The position numbers and the translations under genes are program-made. DNA of 53,032 bases from assembly GCA_964441025.1 (NCBI GenBank), contig CAYTXG010000014.1, forward strand, positions 1-53,032. The letters run 5' to 3'. This DNA comes from JAAZIN01 sp964441025 (lineage in GTDB: Bacteria > Bacillota > Dethiobacteria > DTU022). The notes beneath the pieces are model-generated. The model was given only the letters and a program-made list of their open reading frames with translations, searched no databases and was not told the DNA's origin. This document shows, piece by piece, positions 14,119 to 22,790 of this stretch (position 1 is the first letter of the stretch; each line of letters opens with the position of its first letter).

Positions 14119-16137
14119 ATGCTTTTTGAACCGGTCCGGCTGGGTAGCCTGGAGTTGAAAAACCGGATCTGCATGCCCGCCCTGCACCACAACTACTCCC
14201 CGGAAGGTTTCGCCAATGAAAAGTTGATCCGTTACTACGAAACAAGGGCCCGTGGAGGAGCGGGCCTGATTATTGTGGGAGGCTGCAGTATCGACCGGGC
14301 AGGCGGAGGACCGCTCATGATCGGCCTGCATGATGACAAGTTTATCCCCGGGCTGCAGCAGCTTGCCGCAGCGGTAAGGGATGGAGGAGCGGCAGTTGCC
14401 GCTCAGCTCTACCAGGCCGGCGGCTACGCTTACAAGGCCTTTACCGAAGAGCATCCCTTTGCCCCTTCGGCGATCACCTCCCGCCTGACGCGGGAAACAC
14501 CCCGCAAGATGACGCTGCAGGATATCGATAGGACCATTGATAATTTCGCTGAGGCGGCGCTGCGGACGAAAAAGGCAGGTTTTGACGCCGTTGAAATAAT
14601 TGCCAGCGCAGGCTACCTGATCTGCCAGTTTTTTTCTCCGGTAACCAACCTTAGAGAGGATGCCTATGGCGGTTCCTTTGACAACAGGTGCCGCTTCGGC
14701 GTGGAGGTGCTGGAGCGCGTAAGGGAACGGGTGGGAGCAGATTATACCATTCTGGTCAGGATCTCGGGTAACGACTTTATTCCCGGCGGCAATACTTCAA
14801 GTGAAGCTGCACGCTTCGCCGGGATCCTGGAAGCCGCCGGGGCCGACTGTTTCAATGTCACCGGCGGGTGGCATGAGTCGCGCATCCCCCAGATCACCGG
14901 GCACCTCCCCCGCGGCGCCTTTGCGTACCTGGCGCGGAAAGTAAAAGAAAGTGTGAATGTCCCGGTAATGGCCGCCAACAGGATCAACAACCCCGCAGTG
15001 GCGGAGCAGATCCTTCGCGATGGATGTGCTGATCTGGTCTGCATGGGTCGCGCTCTCATTGCCGACCCTGACTTGCCGCGCAAGATCCTGAGCGGAAAGG
15101 AGAAATCCATCCGACATTGCATCGCCTGCAATCAGGGCTGCCTTGACTCTGTTTTCACCCTGAAAGAGGTACACTGCACGGTAAACCCCCTGGCCGGGCA
15201 GGAGAGTTCAATCGAGGTCACCCCGGCCCGCAAGGCAAAGAAAGTGCTTGTTGTCGGCGGCGGCCCGGCGGGGCTGGAAGCCGCCAGAACGGCGGCGCTG
15301 CGGGGACACAGGGTCACGCTTTGGGAGAAAGGGACGGCAACCGGCGGGCAGCTGCATTATGCCGCCAGGCCGCCGGGAAAAGAGGAGTTCGGCACCCTGC
15401 TCGGTTATTACCGGCACGCACTCTCCGCAGCCGGCGTGGATGTAGTCCTGAATCAAACCGCCACCGTTGAAAACATCCTGGAATTTAGGGCCGATGCCGT
15501 GATCATCGCTACCGGTGCGCTTCCCGCTCCGGCCCCCTTTCCTGTTGAAGCCGGGACCGCGCACAAAGTTTCCGGCGCCTGGGACATCCTGCAGGGCGCT
15601 GTTATCCCGGGCAAAAGAGTGATCGTGGCCGGCGGCGGATCAGTGGGCTGCGAGACAGCGCTCACCGTCGCCTCGATGGGAACCATCGATGCGGAGACAC
15701 TGAAATTTCTCATGGAATATGAAGCTGAGACTGCCGGGACCCTGCTGCCCTTGCTAAACCGGGGCACCAGGGAGGTAACCGTTGTAGAGGCGCTCCCAAA
15801 GGCGGCCCGCGATATGGGCATCAGCACCCGCTGGATCATGCTTAAAAACCTGGACCGCCTTGGGGTCGAAGTGCTCACAGGGACAAAAATCAAGGAGATC
15901 AACAGCAAGGGCGCGATAATAGTACGGGAAGGCGGGGATCACGGCAGTGCGGCCGGTCCCACCCTGCTTCCTGCCGATACCGTGATTCTGGCCCTGGGTG
16001 CAATCGCAAATGATCATCTTCACAGCAGGCTGGAGGGCAAAGTGGAGCAACTCCACCTTGTTGGCGATGCCGCCGGTCCGCGCAAGCTCACCGATGCCAT
16101 CCGGGAGGGTTTCGCCATCGGCCGGCAGCTGGAATAA
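14119..16137 (+). CDS. FadH/2-enoate reductase-type FMN/FAD/[4Fe-4S] oxidoreductase
   Basis: A 672-residue three-part enzyme. It has an old-yellow-enzyme FMN TIM barrel (about 1-330), a [4Fe-4S] site with C334, C337, C341 and C353, and FAD/NAD(P)H domains (VLVVGGGPAGLEAA near 375, second dinucleotide fold near 505). Cluster cysteines fall at the same numbers as in E. coli 2,4-dienoyl-CoA reductase, as do Y166 and H252, the two catalytic residues of that enzyme. It therefore probably reduces an activated C=C bond of an enoate or enoyl-CoA with NAD(P)H. Clostridial 2-enoate reductase has the same build and length, so the acid or thioester form of the substrate is open. ATG at 14119 follows GGAGGAGG. 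A strong terminator follows; it is monocistronic. Confidence 0.92.
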   Translation: MLFEPVRLGSLELKNRICMPALHHNYSPEGFANEKLIRYYETRARGGAGLIIVGGCSIDRAGGGPLMIGLHDDKFIPGLQQLAAAVRDGGAAVAAQLYQAGGYAYKAFTEEHPFAPSAITSRLTRETPRKMTLQDIDRTIDNFAEAALRTKKAGFDAVEIIASAGYLICQFFSPVTNLREDAYGGSFDNRCRFGVEVLERVRERVGADYTILVRISGNDFIPGGNTSSEAARFAGILEAAGADCFNVTGGWHESRIPQITGHLPRGAFAYLARKVKESVNVPVMAANRINNPAVAEQILRDGCADLVCMGRALIADPDLPRKILSGKEKSIRHCIACNQGCLDSVFTLKEVHCTVNPLAGQESSIEVTPARKAKKVLVVGGGPAGLEAARTAALRGHRVTLWEKGTATGGQLHYAARPPGKEEFGTLLGYYRHALSAAGVDVVLNQTATVENILEFRADAVIIATGALPAPAPFPVEAGTAHKVSGAWDILQGAVIPGKRVIVAGGGSVGCETALTVASMGTIDAETLKFLMEYEAETAGTLLPLLNRGTREVTVVEALPKAARDMGISTRWIMLKNLDRLGVEVLTGTKIKEINSKGAIIVREGGDHGSAAGPTLLPADTVILALGAIANDHLHSRLEGKVEQLHLVGDAAGPRKLTDAIREGFAIGRQLE

Positions 16138-16155
16138 CCGCCATTTGAGATCCCC

Positions 16156-16186
16156 AAAACCCCCCTTTTAAAAAGGGGGGTTTTTT
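16156..16186. terminator. Strong intrinsic terminator, likely bidirectional
   Basis: An AAAACCCCCCTTT arm pairs with AAAGGGGGG (plus following Ts) and ends in T6 at 16181-16186 on the plus strand; A4 lies before it, giving TTTT on the minus strand. It lies 19 bp past the flavoenzyme stop and between convergent genes. Confidence 0.9.
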
Positions 16187-16309
16187 GAGTAGGCTCATGA
16201 ACTATTTTATATATTCCACAATCCACCGGGGATTATGTTGGCAGGAAGATCAAAAGTCTACCCCATCAATGTCTGCTCCGGGAAGGCTTGACAGGATCTG
16301 CGGGGGTTT

Positions 16310-18184
16310 TCAGTTTAAAAATATCTTGATGCTGAAGATGCCGCCATCCCATTTTTTCTCCGTTCGCAGGCCCAACTTCTCGATAAGGCGCAGCACCGCC
16401 TGGTTTCCGGGCATGACATTGGCCTGGAAAACATGCAGCCCCTGCTTCTGAGCAACGTAAACGAGGTAAGAGAGCAGTTCAAAGCCGATCCCCTTCTTCT
16501 GGAAGTCGTCGCGCACCACTATGGAAGCCTCCGCAGTCAGTGCGCTTTCATCGATGCAGTACTGAGCCACCCCGCCGATCACCTCGTAGCCCAGATACCT
16601 TTTAACCGCCAGGATAACCATTTCCCTGGTATAATCTATGACCACAAAATTCTTCTGCAGCTCCTCATGGGGCATGTGGCGCCTGATGGTCAGGAAACGC
16701 TGGTACAGGCTCTTATCCGAAAGGGCGTAAAAGAAATCCTTCAGTATTGATTCGTCGCTGATCTTCACCGGCCGCAGTAAAAGGCCCACCCCCGCCCTGG
16801 TGGTGCGGTGCGTCTCCAGGTACTCCGGATACTCTCCCTTTTTCCCGGGAAAAAATGCCTGATCCTTGTAGATCAAAGAAAGCTTCTTTGCCTCCTCGAT
16901 AAGCCAGGAACGGAATTTGGGATGGGCGATGGCAATAAGCGACATGGCCCGTTCGCGGATATTCTTGCCGTGCAGGTAAGCCTGTCCGAACTCGGTAACA
17001 ACATATTGAATATCCCCCCGGGTCAGGGTCACCCCCGCCCCCTGCTGCAAGAGAGGAACAATGCGCGAGGTGGAACCGTCCCGGGTAGTTGACTGCAGCG
17101 CCAGAATTGTCTTTCCTCCGGGTGCCATGGCGGCGCCGCGAATAAAACCGGCCTGCCCGCCGATCCCGCTGTAAAAAAGCGTGCCGATAGATTCTGCTGT
17201 AGCCTGCCCTGTCAGGTCAACCTCAAGGGCGCTGTTTATGGCGGCCATATTCTCATGCCGGGCGATGAGTAGCGGATTGTTCGTATAGTCGATCTCTTTG
17301 AGCTCGATAGCCGGATGATCGTCAATGAGTTCATAGCTGGGCTGTGACCCCATACAGTAGGAGGCTATGGTCTTACCGCGGTTGATGCTCTTGCGGCTGT
17401 TGTCCACAACGCCGTTTTTCATCAGCTCCAGCAATCCGTCTCCCAGAAGATCAGTGTGCACGCCCAGGTGTTTTTTCTCCCTAAGTGAGGCCAGAACGGC
17501 ATTGGGAACGCTGCCGTAACCAACCTGTATTGTATCGCCGTCATCGATTATCCGGGCAACGTAAGCTCCGATTTTTTCAGCGATTTCAGGATCAACCCTC
17601 CCCGGGGAGTACTCCAGCAGCGGCTCGTCATGGGGGACCAGGTAATCGATCTCGCTGATGTGAATAAAACTGTCGCCGTGAACGCGGGGCATAAACCTGT
17701 TCACCTGGGCTACAACCAGATCTGCGTTCTCTAGTGCAGCTTTGACGATATCCACACTGATGCCCAGGCTGAGATAACCGCGGGCGTCGGGTGAAGAGAG
17801 GGATATAAGAGCCACATCAACGGGAACCTGCCTGCGGCGGAAAAGCGCCGGCAGATCGGAGAGAAATATAGGGGTATAATCAGCCTTGCCCCGGTTAACG
17901 GCTTCACGGGTATGGTGGCTGATAAAAAAGGAGTTGTGCCGGAAATTATGTTTCAGCTTTTCATCAGTATAAGGGGCCACCCCCAGGGTCCAGACCTGCA
18001 AGACCTCGGCATCAAAAAAAGCTTTCGGATGAGTTTCAACATAGTCTACCAACCTGCTGACCAGGTACTGCGGTTCGCCGCACCCCGTTGAGATAAATAT
18101 ACGATCACCGGCATGAATATTGCTGAAAATATCATCCGTAGAAGCGAATTTTTCAGGATACCTTTTCTGCAGCTGTTTAAGCAT
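16310..18184 (-). CDS. Acetyl-CoA hydrolase/CoA-transferase fused to a C-terminal GNAT domain
   Basis: A 624-residue fusion. The first 460 or so residues are a family-I (Ach1/AbfT-like) CoA-transferase, with GYGSVPNAV near 222-230 and YSGIGGQAGFIRGA near 338-351. The last 150 or so are a GNAT domain (VRDDFQKKGIGFELLSYLVYVA; MPGNQAVLRLIEKLGL). Such fusions are known in anaerobic syntrophs and Deltaproteobacteria; the GNAT part may acetylate a protein or sense acetyl-CoA (inference). The position that normally carries the catalytic glutamate (H-S/T-E-x-x-x-D-G) reads HTDLLGDG, with aspartate at about residue 245. The frame opens upstream to a TTG at 18220 without a ribosome binding site. ATG at 18184, six bases after GGGGAG, is the better start. 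Confidence 0.9.
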   Translation of the reverse strand: MLKQLQKRYPEKFASTDDIFSNIHAGDRIFISTGCGEPQYLVSRLVDYVETHPKAFFDAEVLQVWTLGVAPYTDEKLKHNFRHNSFFISHHTREAVNRGKADYTPIFLSDLPALFRRRQVPVDVALISLSSPDARGYLSLGISVDIVKAALENADLVVAQVNRFMPRVHGDSFIHISEIDYLVPHDEPLLEYSPGRVDPEIAEKIGAYVARIIDDGDTIQVGYGSVPNAVLASLREKKHLGVHTDLLGDGLLELMKNGVVDNSRKSINRGKTIASYCMGSQPSYELIDDHPAIELKEIDYTNNPLLIARHENMAAINSALEVDLTGQATAESIGTLFYSGIGGQAGFIRGAAMAPGGKTILALQSTTRDGSTSRIVPLLQQGAGVTLTRGDIQYVVTEFGQAYLHGKNIRERAMSLIAIAHPKFRSWLIEEAKKLSLIYKDQAFFPGKKGEYPEYLETHRTTRAGVGLLLRPVKISDESILKDFFYALSDKSLYQRFLTIRRHMPHEELQKNFVVIDYTREMVILAVKRYLGYEVIGGVAQYCIDESALTAEASIVVRDDFQKKGIGFELLSYLVYVAQKQGLHVFQANVMPGNQAVLRLIEKLGLRTEKKWDGGIFSIKIFLN

Positions 18185-18471
18185 CTCTATCTCCCCCGCT
18201 CTGAATTGTGCCGCCTTCAAATTGACTTATAGTTGAACTCGCGTTAACAGCTTATTTAATGTTATCATTTCTATACAGTGTAATAAAAACCTGCCGCTGA
18301 AGACCGGGTTTTGGATGCCGTTAATGGAAGAAAAGCAACCGGCGGCGCCTGGAACATGGAGACAAAGCAGCCGTTTATAACTAATAGAAGGAAAACTGCC
18401 GTGTAAAAGTGAAACAATAATATCGTAAGGAAATCTACTACTTAATCCTAGGGCAGGAGTGATGTTACAGG

Positions 18472-19122
18472 ATGAAACTATTTCTGGATACAGCCAACGT
18501 GGAAGATATTCGCCTGGCGGCAAAATGGGGTGTCATAGACGGCGTAACCACCAACCCTTCGCTGGCGGCGCGGGAAAAAGGGAACTTTGCGGAGATTCTG
18601 CCGGAGATCTGCCGTCTCGTTAACGGCCCCATCAGCGCGGAAGTGATCGCCCAGGACTATGAAGGAATCATCAGAGAGGCCCGTCCACTGGCGCAGGTTC
18701 ACGAAAATGTGGTGATTAAAATACCGGTAACGCCGGAAGGTTTGAAAGCGGTTAAAACACTTAGCGGGGAAGGGATCAAAACCAATGTCACCCTGGTGTT
18801 CTCGTCAAATCAGGCCCTGCTGGCCGCCCGCGCCGGCGCCGCCTATGTGAGCCCTTTCCTGGGGCGTCTCGATGATATCGGACACGACGGTGTGGCCCTG
18901 GTGAAAGAGATCGCGGCTATTTTCAAGCTTCACGATATTGAGACCAGGGTGATCGCCGCAAGCATTCGCCATACCGCGCACATCACCGCAGTAGCCCTGG
19001 CCGGCGCTCATATTGCCACCATTCCCTTCAAAGTACTGAGGCAGATGTTCAATCATCCCCTGACTGAAAGGGGCATAGAAAATTTCCTCGCCGACTGGCA
19101 AAAAACAGGCAAAAGCCTCTAG
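18472..19122 (+). CDS. tal: Small transaldolase / fructose-6-phosphate aldolase-like protein
   Basis: A 216-residue protein of the short transaldolase family (TalC/FSA). It starts MKLFLDTANVEDIR, has the TTNPSL motif at 26-31 and the Schiff-base lysine K83 in VIKIPVT. The C-terminal FKVLRQMFNHPLTERGIENFLADW is typical. It would move a dihydroxyacetone unit between sugar phosphates in the non-oxidative pentose phosphate pathway, or act as an aldolase; the two activities are hard to separate by sequence. ATG at 18472 follows AGGAGTGATGTTACAGG. It is monocistronic with a strong terminator. Confidence 0.93.
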   Translation: MKLFLDTANVEDIRLAAKWGVIDGVTTNPSLAAREKGNFAEILPEICRLVNGPISAEVIAQDYEGIIREARPLAQVHENVVIKIPVTPEGLKAVKTLSGEGIKTNVTLVFSSNQALLAARAGAAYVSPFLGRLDDIGHDGVALVKEIAAIFKLHDIETRVIAASIRHTAHITAVALAGAHIATIPFKVLRQMFNHPLTERGIENFLADWQKTGKSL

Positions 19123-19130
19123 TCCCCCCC

Positions 19131-19143
19131 GGTGCCAGGCACC
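19131..19143. repeat. GGTGCC(A/T)GGCACC palindrome, copy 1
   Basis: GGTGCCAGGCACC lies eight bases past the transaldolase stop. The same 13-bp palindrome occurs at 19167-19179 and 21009-21021, always between genes. Confidence 0.7.
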
Positions 19144-19155
19144 GCTAGCTACTTC

Positions 19156-19196
19156 TACTCTCCCCTGGTGCCAGGCACCAGGGGAGAGTAATTTTT
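19156..19196 (+). terminator. Intrinsic terminator of the transaldolase gene, built on palindrome copy 2
   Basis: A 16-bp perfect stem pairs 19156-19171 with 19175-19190 across a three-base loop and is followed by ATTTTTATT. Its top is the second GGTGCCAGGCACC copy (19167-19179). It overlaps the stop region of the convergent MutS-like gene. Confidence 0.88.
19167..19179. repeat. GGTGCC(A/T)GGCACC palindrome, copy 2
   Basis: This copy forms the apex of the transaldolase terminator stem. The flanking CTCTCCCCT/AGGGGAGAG arms extend the 13-bp core to a 35-nt hairpin. Confidence 0.7.
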
Positions 19197-20946
19197 ATTC
19201 GGGCTGCAGATAGCGGTTTGCTCCGGCGGTGGCCGCCTCCACAATTTCTTCCGGATAGCCCATGTACTCCAGCAACGTGATGGCGTTACGGGTAGTGGCA
19301 AGCCCTTTTTTCAGCGTATAGTCAAAATAGAGCCCCTCCCGGCCCACGCGATCGGTAAAATGATAGCAGCTGTAAGCGCCCTTCAGCCGCTCCGCAAGAT
19401 CAAGATCATGCGTGGCCACAATAACCAGCGCTCCCTTCGCCGCCAGGTAATCCAGTATAGCTTCGGCTGCGGCTATTCTTTCAATATAGTTTGTCCCTGA
19501 CAGGACCTCATCGATCAGGCAGAGCGAGGGGAAAGTGGGATCCCTGGCGGCGTCAACCAGTCCCAGCAGCCTCTCCGCCTCCCTGTAATAGAGGCTTTTC
19601 CCCTCCTCCAGGCTGTCGGCTTTACCGAGCGAAGCCCCTATGTTAAAAAAATTGCCCACATATGATGCTGCCAGGGTGGTGTAGATGCTCTGCGCCAGAA
19701 CAGCATTCACCCCGATAGTCTTTAAAAAAGTGGTCTTGCCGGCCATATTTGAACCGGTGATGAGCACTCCCTGCTCCTTAATTTCGATAGTATTCGCAAC
19801 GGCACGATCCAGCAGGGGATGACGGATCTCCTTTGCCAGGAGGGAGGCTCCGCCGGAAATAAACCCGGGCTCAACATAATCTTCCAGGCTTTCGCGGTAT
19901 GAGGCGGCAGACTGGAAGGCATCCAGTTCTCCAACGCGCAGGTAGATCTCCTGCAGGTGGATGCGCTGTTTTTCTATTTCGCGCAGCACTGCATAAAAAC
20001 CCCTGACCTCCAGTAAAAACAAGACCTTCAGATATTCTAAAAGAATATCAATATCGGAGGCTGTCGCCTGCGAGGATAGAAACCGGATATGCCGGAATAT
20101 TCTTCGGGAGACCCTTGCGTCGTTTCCCAGCTGATTGCTGTACTTCTCTTCCTCAGGTAGCTCCAGGGAGGCAATTTTCGGCGCTGCTCGCAGTAGCGCC
20201 CCGAGATAGGAGATGGCCGGCAGATGGTAAAAAAAGCTTTGCTTGACTTTGTAATGAATCCAGTAATTAATCCCGAAAAGAGCTACAATGATGAACAAAG
20301 CCCGGGCCCCCCATAACACCGGTGCGGCCAGCGACAACAACGAAGCCAAAGCCAGCAGGGTAAAGAGAGGGCGCAAAGGGCTTAGCGGGGGCAGCTCGTC
20401 CCATAAAAGGGGGGTTATATTATTTTGCTCCTGCCTGCTCAGCCGGTACAGTATCATCCTTAGCTCATCTCTCACTGCGCTGTTATCCTGAAAAAAGTTG
20501 ATCAGGCGGGCTCGCTCCAGAAGCTTTTCCTTCTCATAAACAGGTGTCCTGATCATCCGATAGAGCACCGCTTCTCCCGGGTTGGTCAAAGTCCGGTCCA
20601 GGCGGTGGTAAACCGCCCCCAGATCCAGGTCATCCCAGGTTTGCCTGTCAATTATACCACCGGTTCCTGCAGCGCTGTATTCAAAAAGAGAGCCGATCTC
20701 GGAGAAATCACGTTTGCGGCGCTCCTCTTTCCCCCAGTTATCTTTAAGGTAAAACTGCATTTTTAATGTTTTGTGCCGTGCATTTGCCGCCACGGCGCCG
20801 GCAACCGTGAGCACAAAAAAGGCCAAATAGTAGCAAAAACGAACATCACCATTTTTCCAGAGGGCAACCCCTGCAGCCAGGACGAGCACCGCCAGAACGG
20901 CGAGCAAATATGAAAGATAGCGAAAAGTGGTAATCTGCCTAACCAT
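19195..20946 (-). CDS. Membrane-anchored MutS-like ATPase
   Basis: A protein of about 583 residues with a MutS-type ABC ATPase at the C-terminus: Walker A GSNMAGKTT, then KADSLEEGKSLYYREAERL, Walker B CLIDEVLSGTN and the ATHDLDLAERL switch. It lacks the mismatch-recognition and connector domains of MutS and the Smr domain of MutS2. Instead there are two hydrophobic segments near the N-terminus and another pair near 200-235, placing it at the membrane. Such proteins are scattered in Firmicutes and Bacteroidetes; their role is unknown and mismatch repair is unlikely (inference). A GTG at 20961 would extend the frame by five codons. ATG at 20946, four bases after GGAGG, fits better. It is monocistronic, convergent with the transaldolase gene. 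Confidence 0.85.
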   Translation of the reverse strand: MVRQITTFRYLSYLLAVLAVLVLAAGVALWKNGDVRFCYYLAFFVLTVAGAVAANARHKTLKMQFYLKDNWGKEERRKRDFSEIGSLFEYSAAGTGGIIDRQTWDDLDLGAVYHRLDRTLTNPGEAVLYRMIRTPVYEKEKLLERARLINFFQDNSAVRDELRMILYRLSRQEQNNITPLLWDELPPLSPLRPLFTLLALASLLSLAAPVLWGARALFIIVALFGINYWIHYKVKQSFFYHLPAISYLGALLRAAPKIASLELPEEEKYSNQLGNDARVSRRIFRHIRFLSSQATASDIDILLEYLKVLFLLEVRGFYAVLREIEKQRIHLQEIYLRVGELDAFQSAASYRESLEDYVEPGFISGGASLLAKEIRHPLLDRAVANTIEIKEQGVLITGSNMAGKTTFLKTIGVNAVLAQSIYTTLAASYVGNFFNIGASLGKADSLEEGKSLYYREAERLLGLVDAARDPTFPSLCLIDEVLSGTNYIERIAAAEAILDYLAAKGALVIVATHDLDLAERLKGAYSCYHFTDRVGREGLYFDYTLKKGLATTRNAITLLEYMGYPEEIVEAATAGANRYLQPE

Positions 20947-21008
20947 GGCCCCTCCCTTCACCTGTTACACATGTTAGCATATTCTTGACCCGCCACCAAG
21001 TAGCTCTT

Positions 21009-21021
21009 GGTGCCTGGCACC
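21009..21021. repeat. GGTGCC(A/T)GGCACC palindrome, copy 3
   Basis: GGTGCCTGGCACC lies 10 bp past the MscS stop. It is joined to a CACCAAG/CTTGGTG hairpin (20994-21012), so two dyads overlap here. It may serve as the mscS transcript end, though no T-run follows. Confidence 0.7.
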
Positions 21022-21030
21022 GGGCGCTAC

Positions 21031-22083
21031 TCAGGTGAGGTGGATGCTCCGGGCGGGAAGGGCCGGGGCGGCGCCTTCCTCCTCGAGGATCCTGAGAATC
21101 CTCAGGTTGATCTCTTCCCTGACAGAGAGGTATTCGGCATAGACGGTAGTTCTGGTAAAGAAGTAGAGGTTGATCTCCAGGCTGCTCTCGCCGAATTCTG
21201 CGAAGTGGACCAGGATGGTTTCGGGATGGACATCGGGATGTTCCTGCAGCATCTGCCGGATCAGGACAATAGAACGCTCCAGCTTCTCGCGTGGAGTGGA
21301 AAGTGCTAATTTCAGGCTAAAAGAGACGCGGCGTTTCCCCATGCGGCTCCAGTTGGTAATGGCCTCATTGGCCAGGACGGCGTTGGGCACCGTCACCTGA
21401 GCCTGGGCAAAGGTCCGGACCCTGGTGCTGCGGAAGGAGACCTGCTCCACCGTCCCCTCCACCTCCGCTGTTTCGATCCAGTCACCTACAGAGAAGGGCT
21501 TGTCGGCGATGATCACAATCCCGGCAAATATGTTGGCCAGGGCATCTTTTGCCGCCAGGGCCACGGCCAGCCCGCCCAGGCCCAGTCCGGCGATAAAGCC
21601 GTTTGCATTGTAGCCCATCTGGTACAGTATCATGATCACCGCCAGCGCCACAATGAGCGCCTTCAACGCTTTTACCAGGAAATCCAGAAGCAGCGGATCC
21701 AGCCCCGAGCGCCTGCTGATATTTTTTAGGGGCCTGCTTTCAGTAAGATTGTACAGAGCCCAGGCAAGGAAGAGCACAACGGCTATGCGAAAGACAACAA
21801 CAAGATAGAACCTGACCAGGGGAGCCAGGGGCAGGATGGAGAGCGCAATGTAGAAACCCAGGATCAGGATGAAGTTCTTCAGCGGATTTTCCAGGGCCAG
21901 GAAGAAGCTGACATCAATCCTGGTTTTGGATTTTGCGGCGATTCTCGAAGCCATGCCGAATACAAAGCGGGTCAGAACGCCCCGGAGAAGGAGGAACAGC
22001 AGCAGTACGAGCAGTGCCGCTGCCGGCCGGAGCATGCCGCTCATGAAGGGCAGCATGAGAAACCACCTTTCAACCAGATCCAA
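21031..22083 (-). CDS. MscS-family small-conductance mechanosensitive channel
   Basis: A 350-residue channel with four or five transmembrane helices. The pore helix GLGLGGLAVALAAKDALANIFAGIVIIADKP has the Gly/Ala pattern of MscS TM3, and is followed by the beta domain (FSVGDWIETAEVEGTVEQVSFRSTRVRTFAQAQVTVPNA) and the C-terminal alpha/beta domain. It opens under membrane tension to release solutes after osmotic downshock. This would suit a cell that makes N-acetyl-beta-lysine, though the genes are far apart. The TTG at 22083 has GGGGAGG 12 bases away. ATG at 22056, six bases after AAGGTGG, is an equally good start. Confidence 0.93.
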   Translation of the reverse strand: MDLVERWFLMLPFMSGMLRPAAALLVLLLFLLLRGVLTRFVFGMASRIAAKSKTRIDVSFFLALENPLKNFILILGFYIALSILPLAPLVRFYLVVVFRIAVVLFLAWALYNLTESRPLKNISRRSGLDPLLLDFLVKALKALIVALAVIMILYQMGYNANGFIAGLGLGGLAVALAAKDALANIFAGIVIIADKPFSVGDWIETAEVEGTVEQVSFRSTRVRTFAQAQVTVPNAVLANEAITNWSRMGKRRVSFSLKLALSTPREKLERSIVLIRQMLQEHPDVHPETILVHFAEFGESSLEINLYFFTRTTVYAEYLSVREEINLRILRILEEEGAAPALPARSIHLT

Positions 22084-22300
22084 GGTCCGTCAATACCTCC
22101 CCGGGTTTTTCTTCGTATATCCCGGCACCAGGTGAAATTTTTTAAATAAATCCCGGTATTCTTAACTAATAATACCATATACAGGACCATTACAAAATCA
22201 TCAGCTTCTTTCTGTCACTTGCCATGGATCTGACCGGCAGCTCTTTATCGTTCCTGCCTCTGCCATTTGAGTCCCCTCCCTTTTTGCCTGTGTCCGGTAC

Positions 22301-22329
22301 AGAGAAAGCGTGGAGATTACTCTCCACGC
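22301..22329 (-). terminator. Intrinsic terminator of tRNA-Leu
   Basis: A 9-bp stem GCGTGGAGA (22308-22316) pairs with 22321-22329 across a four-base loop. The minus strand continues TTTCTCT. It lies nine bases past the encoded CCA. Confidence 0.85.
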
Positions 22330-22337
22330 CGCTTTGG

Positions 22338-22422
22338 TGGTGTCGGGAGGGGGACTTGAACCCCCACGGTGTAAACCACACGCCCCTCAAACGTGCGCGT
22401 CTGCCTGTTCCGCCACCCCGAC
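22338..22422 (-). tRNA. tRNA-Leu (anticodon GAG)
   Basis: A full class-II cloverleaf on the minus strand. The acceptor is GTCGGGG paired with TCCCGAC, discriminator A, CCA encoded. The anticodon stem CACGT/GCGTG holds loop TTGAGGG with GAG at 34-36. A long variable arm is present, and the T-arm is GGGGG-TTCAAGT-CCCCC. It has its own consensus promoter and terminator. Confidence 0.97.
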
Positions 22423-22441
22423 AGGTTCAATTTCTACCTGA

Positions 22442-22470
22442 ATTATAGGTTTTTTGCCGCTCACTGTCAA
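22442..22470 (-). promoter_or_regulatory. Consensus sigma-70/A promoter of tRNA-Leu
   Basis: TTGACA (22470-22465) and TATAAT (22447-22442) on the minus strand are 17 bp apart, a perfect match, about 20 bp before the tRNA 5' end. The -35 overlaps the stop region of the small gene upstream. Confidence 0.93.
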
Positions 22471-22757
22471 GCCGGCGGCTCTCCTTCCGGGGCGCTCCAG
22501 CTGTAACAGTCCTCATCCCTGCGGCAGAGGCATTTGCCGGCCGGAAGGTTGAAAAGGGCCTGGCTGATCTGCGTGGCCGGTTGCTGGTAAGCGCCGCAGG
22601 CGCCGCCGAAAAGGCGCCGACCTTCATTTTCCAGTTCGCGCCAGGCCCCTGGAAATTCCATGCGGAGTTCCTGCACCAGCTGCCCGGTGGTTTTGAAAAC
22701 CCCCGGCTCCAGCAGTTTCAGAAGCATCTCCTCCAGGTTTAAATTCGCCAGATCCAT
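22467..22757 (-). CDS. Small uncharacterised protein downstream of mutS2
   Basis: A 96-residue frame, 33 bp after the mutS2 stop and in the same direction. The N-terminal half (MDLANLNLEEMLLKLLEPGVFKT) is an amphipathic leucine-rich helix region. The C-terminus carries CLCRRDEDC, a small cysteine cluster that might bind metal. I recognise no family. Only GGGGGG directly abuts the ATG, so the ribosome binding site is poor and the start is uncertain. Its position at the end of the pheS-mutS2 run favours a real gene. Confidence 0.5.
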   Translation of the reverse strand: MDLANLNLEEMLLKLLEPGVFKTTGQLVQELRMEFPGAWRELENEGRRLFGGACGAYQQPATQISQALFNLPAGKCLCRRDEDCYSWSAPEGEPPA

Positions 22758-22790
22758 CCCCCCGGCAGCGAATTGCTCAACAACGGAAGA

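Noticed and set aside
18227..18523. A 98-codon minus-strand frame overlapping the transaldolase start
   Set aside because: No ribosome binding site or recognisable family, and it overlaps a clear gene on the other strand.
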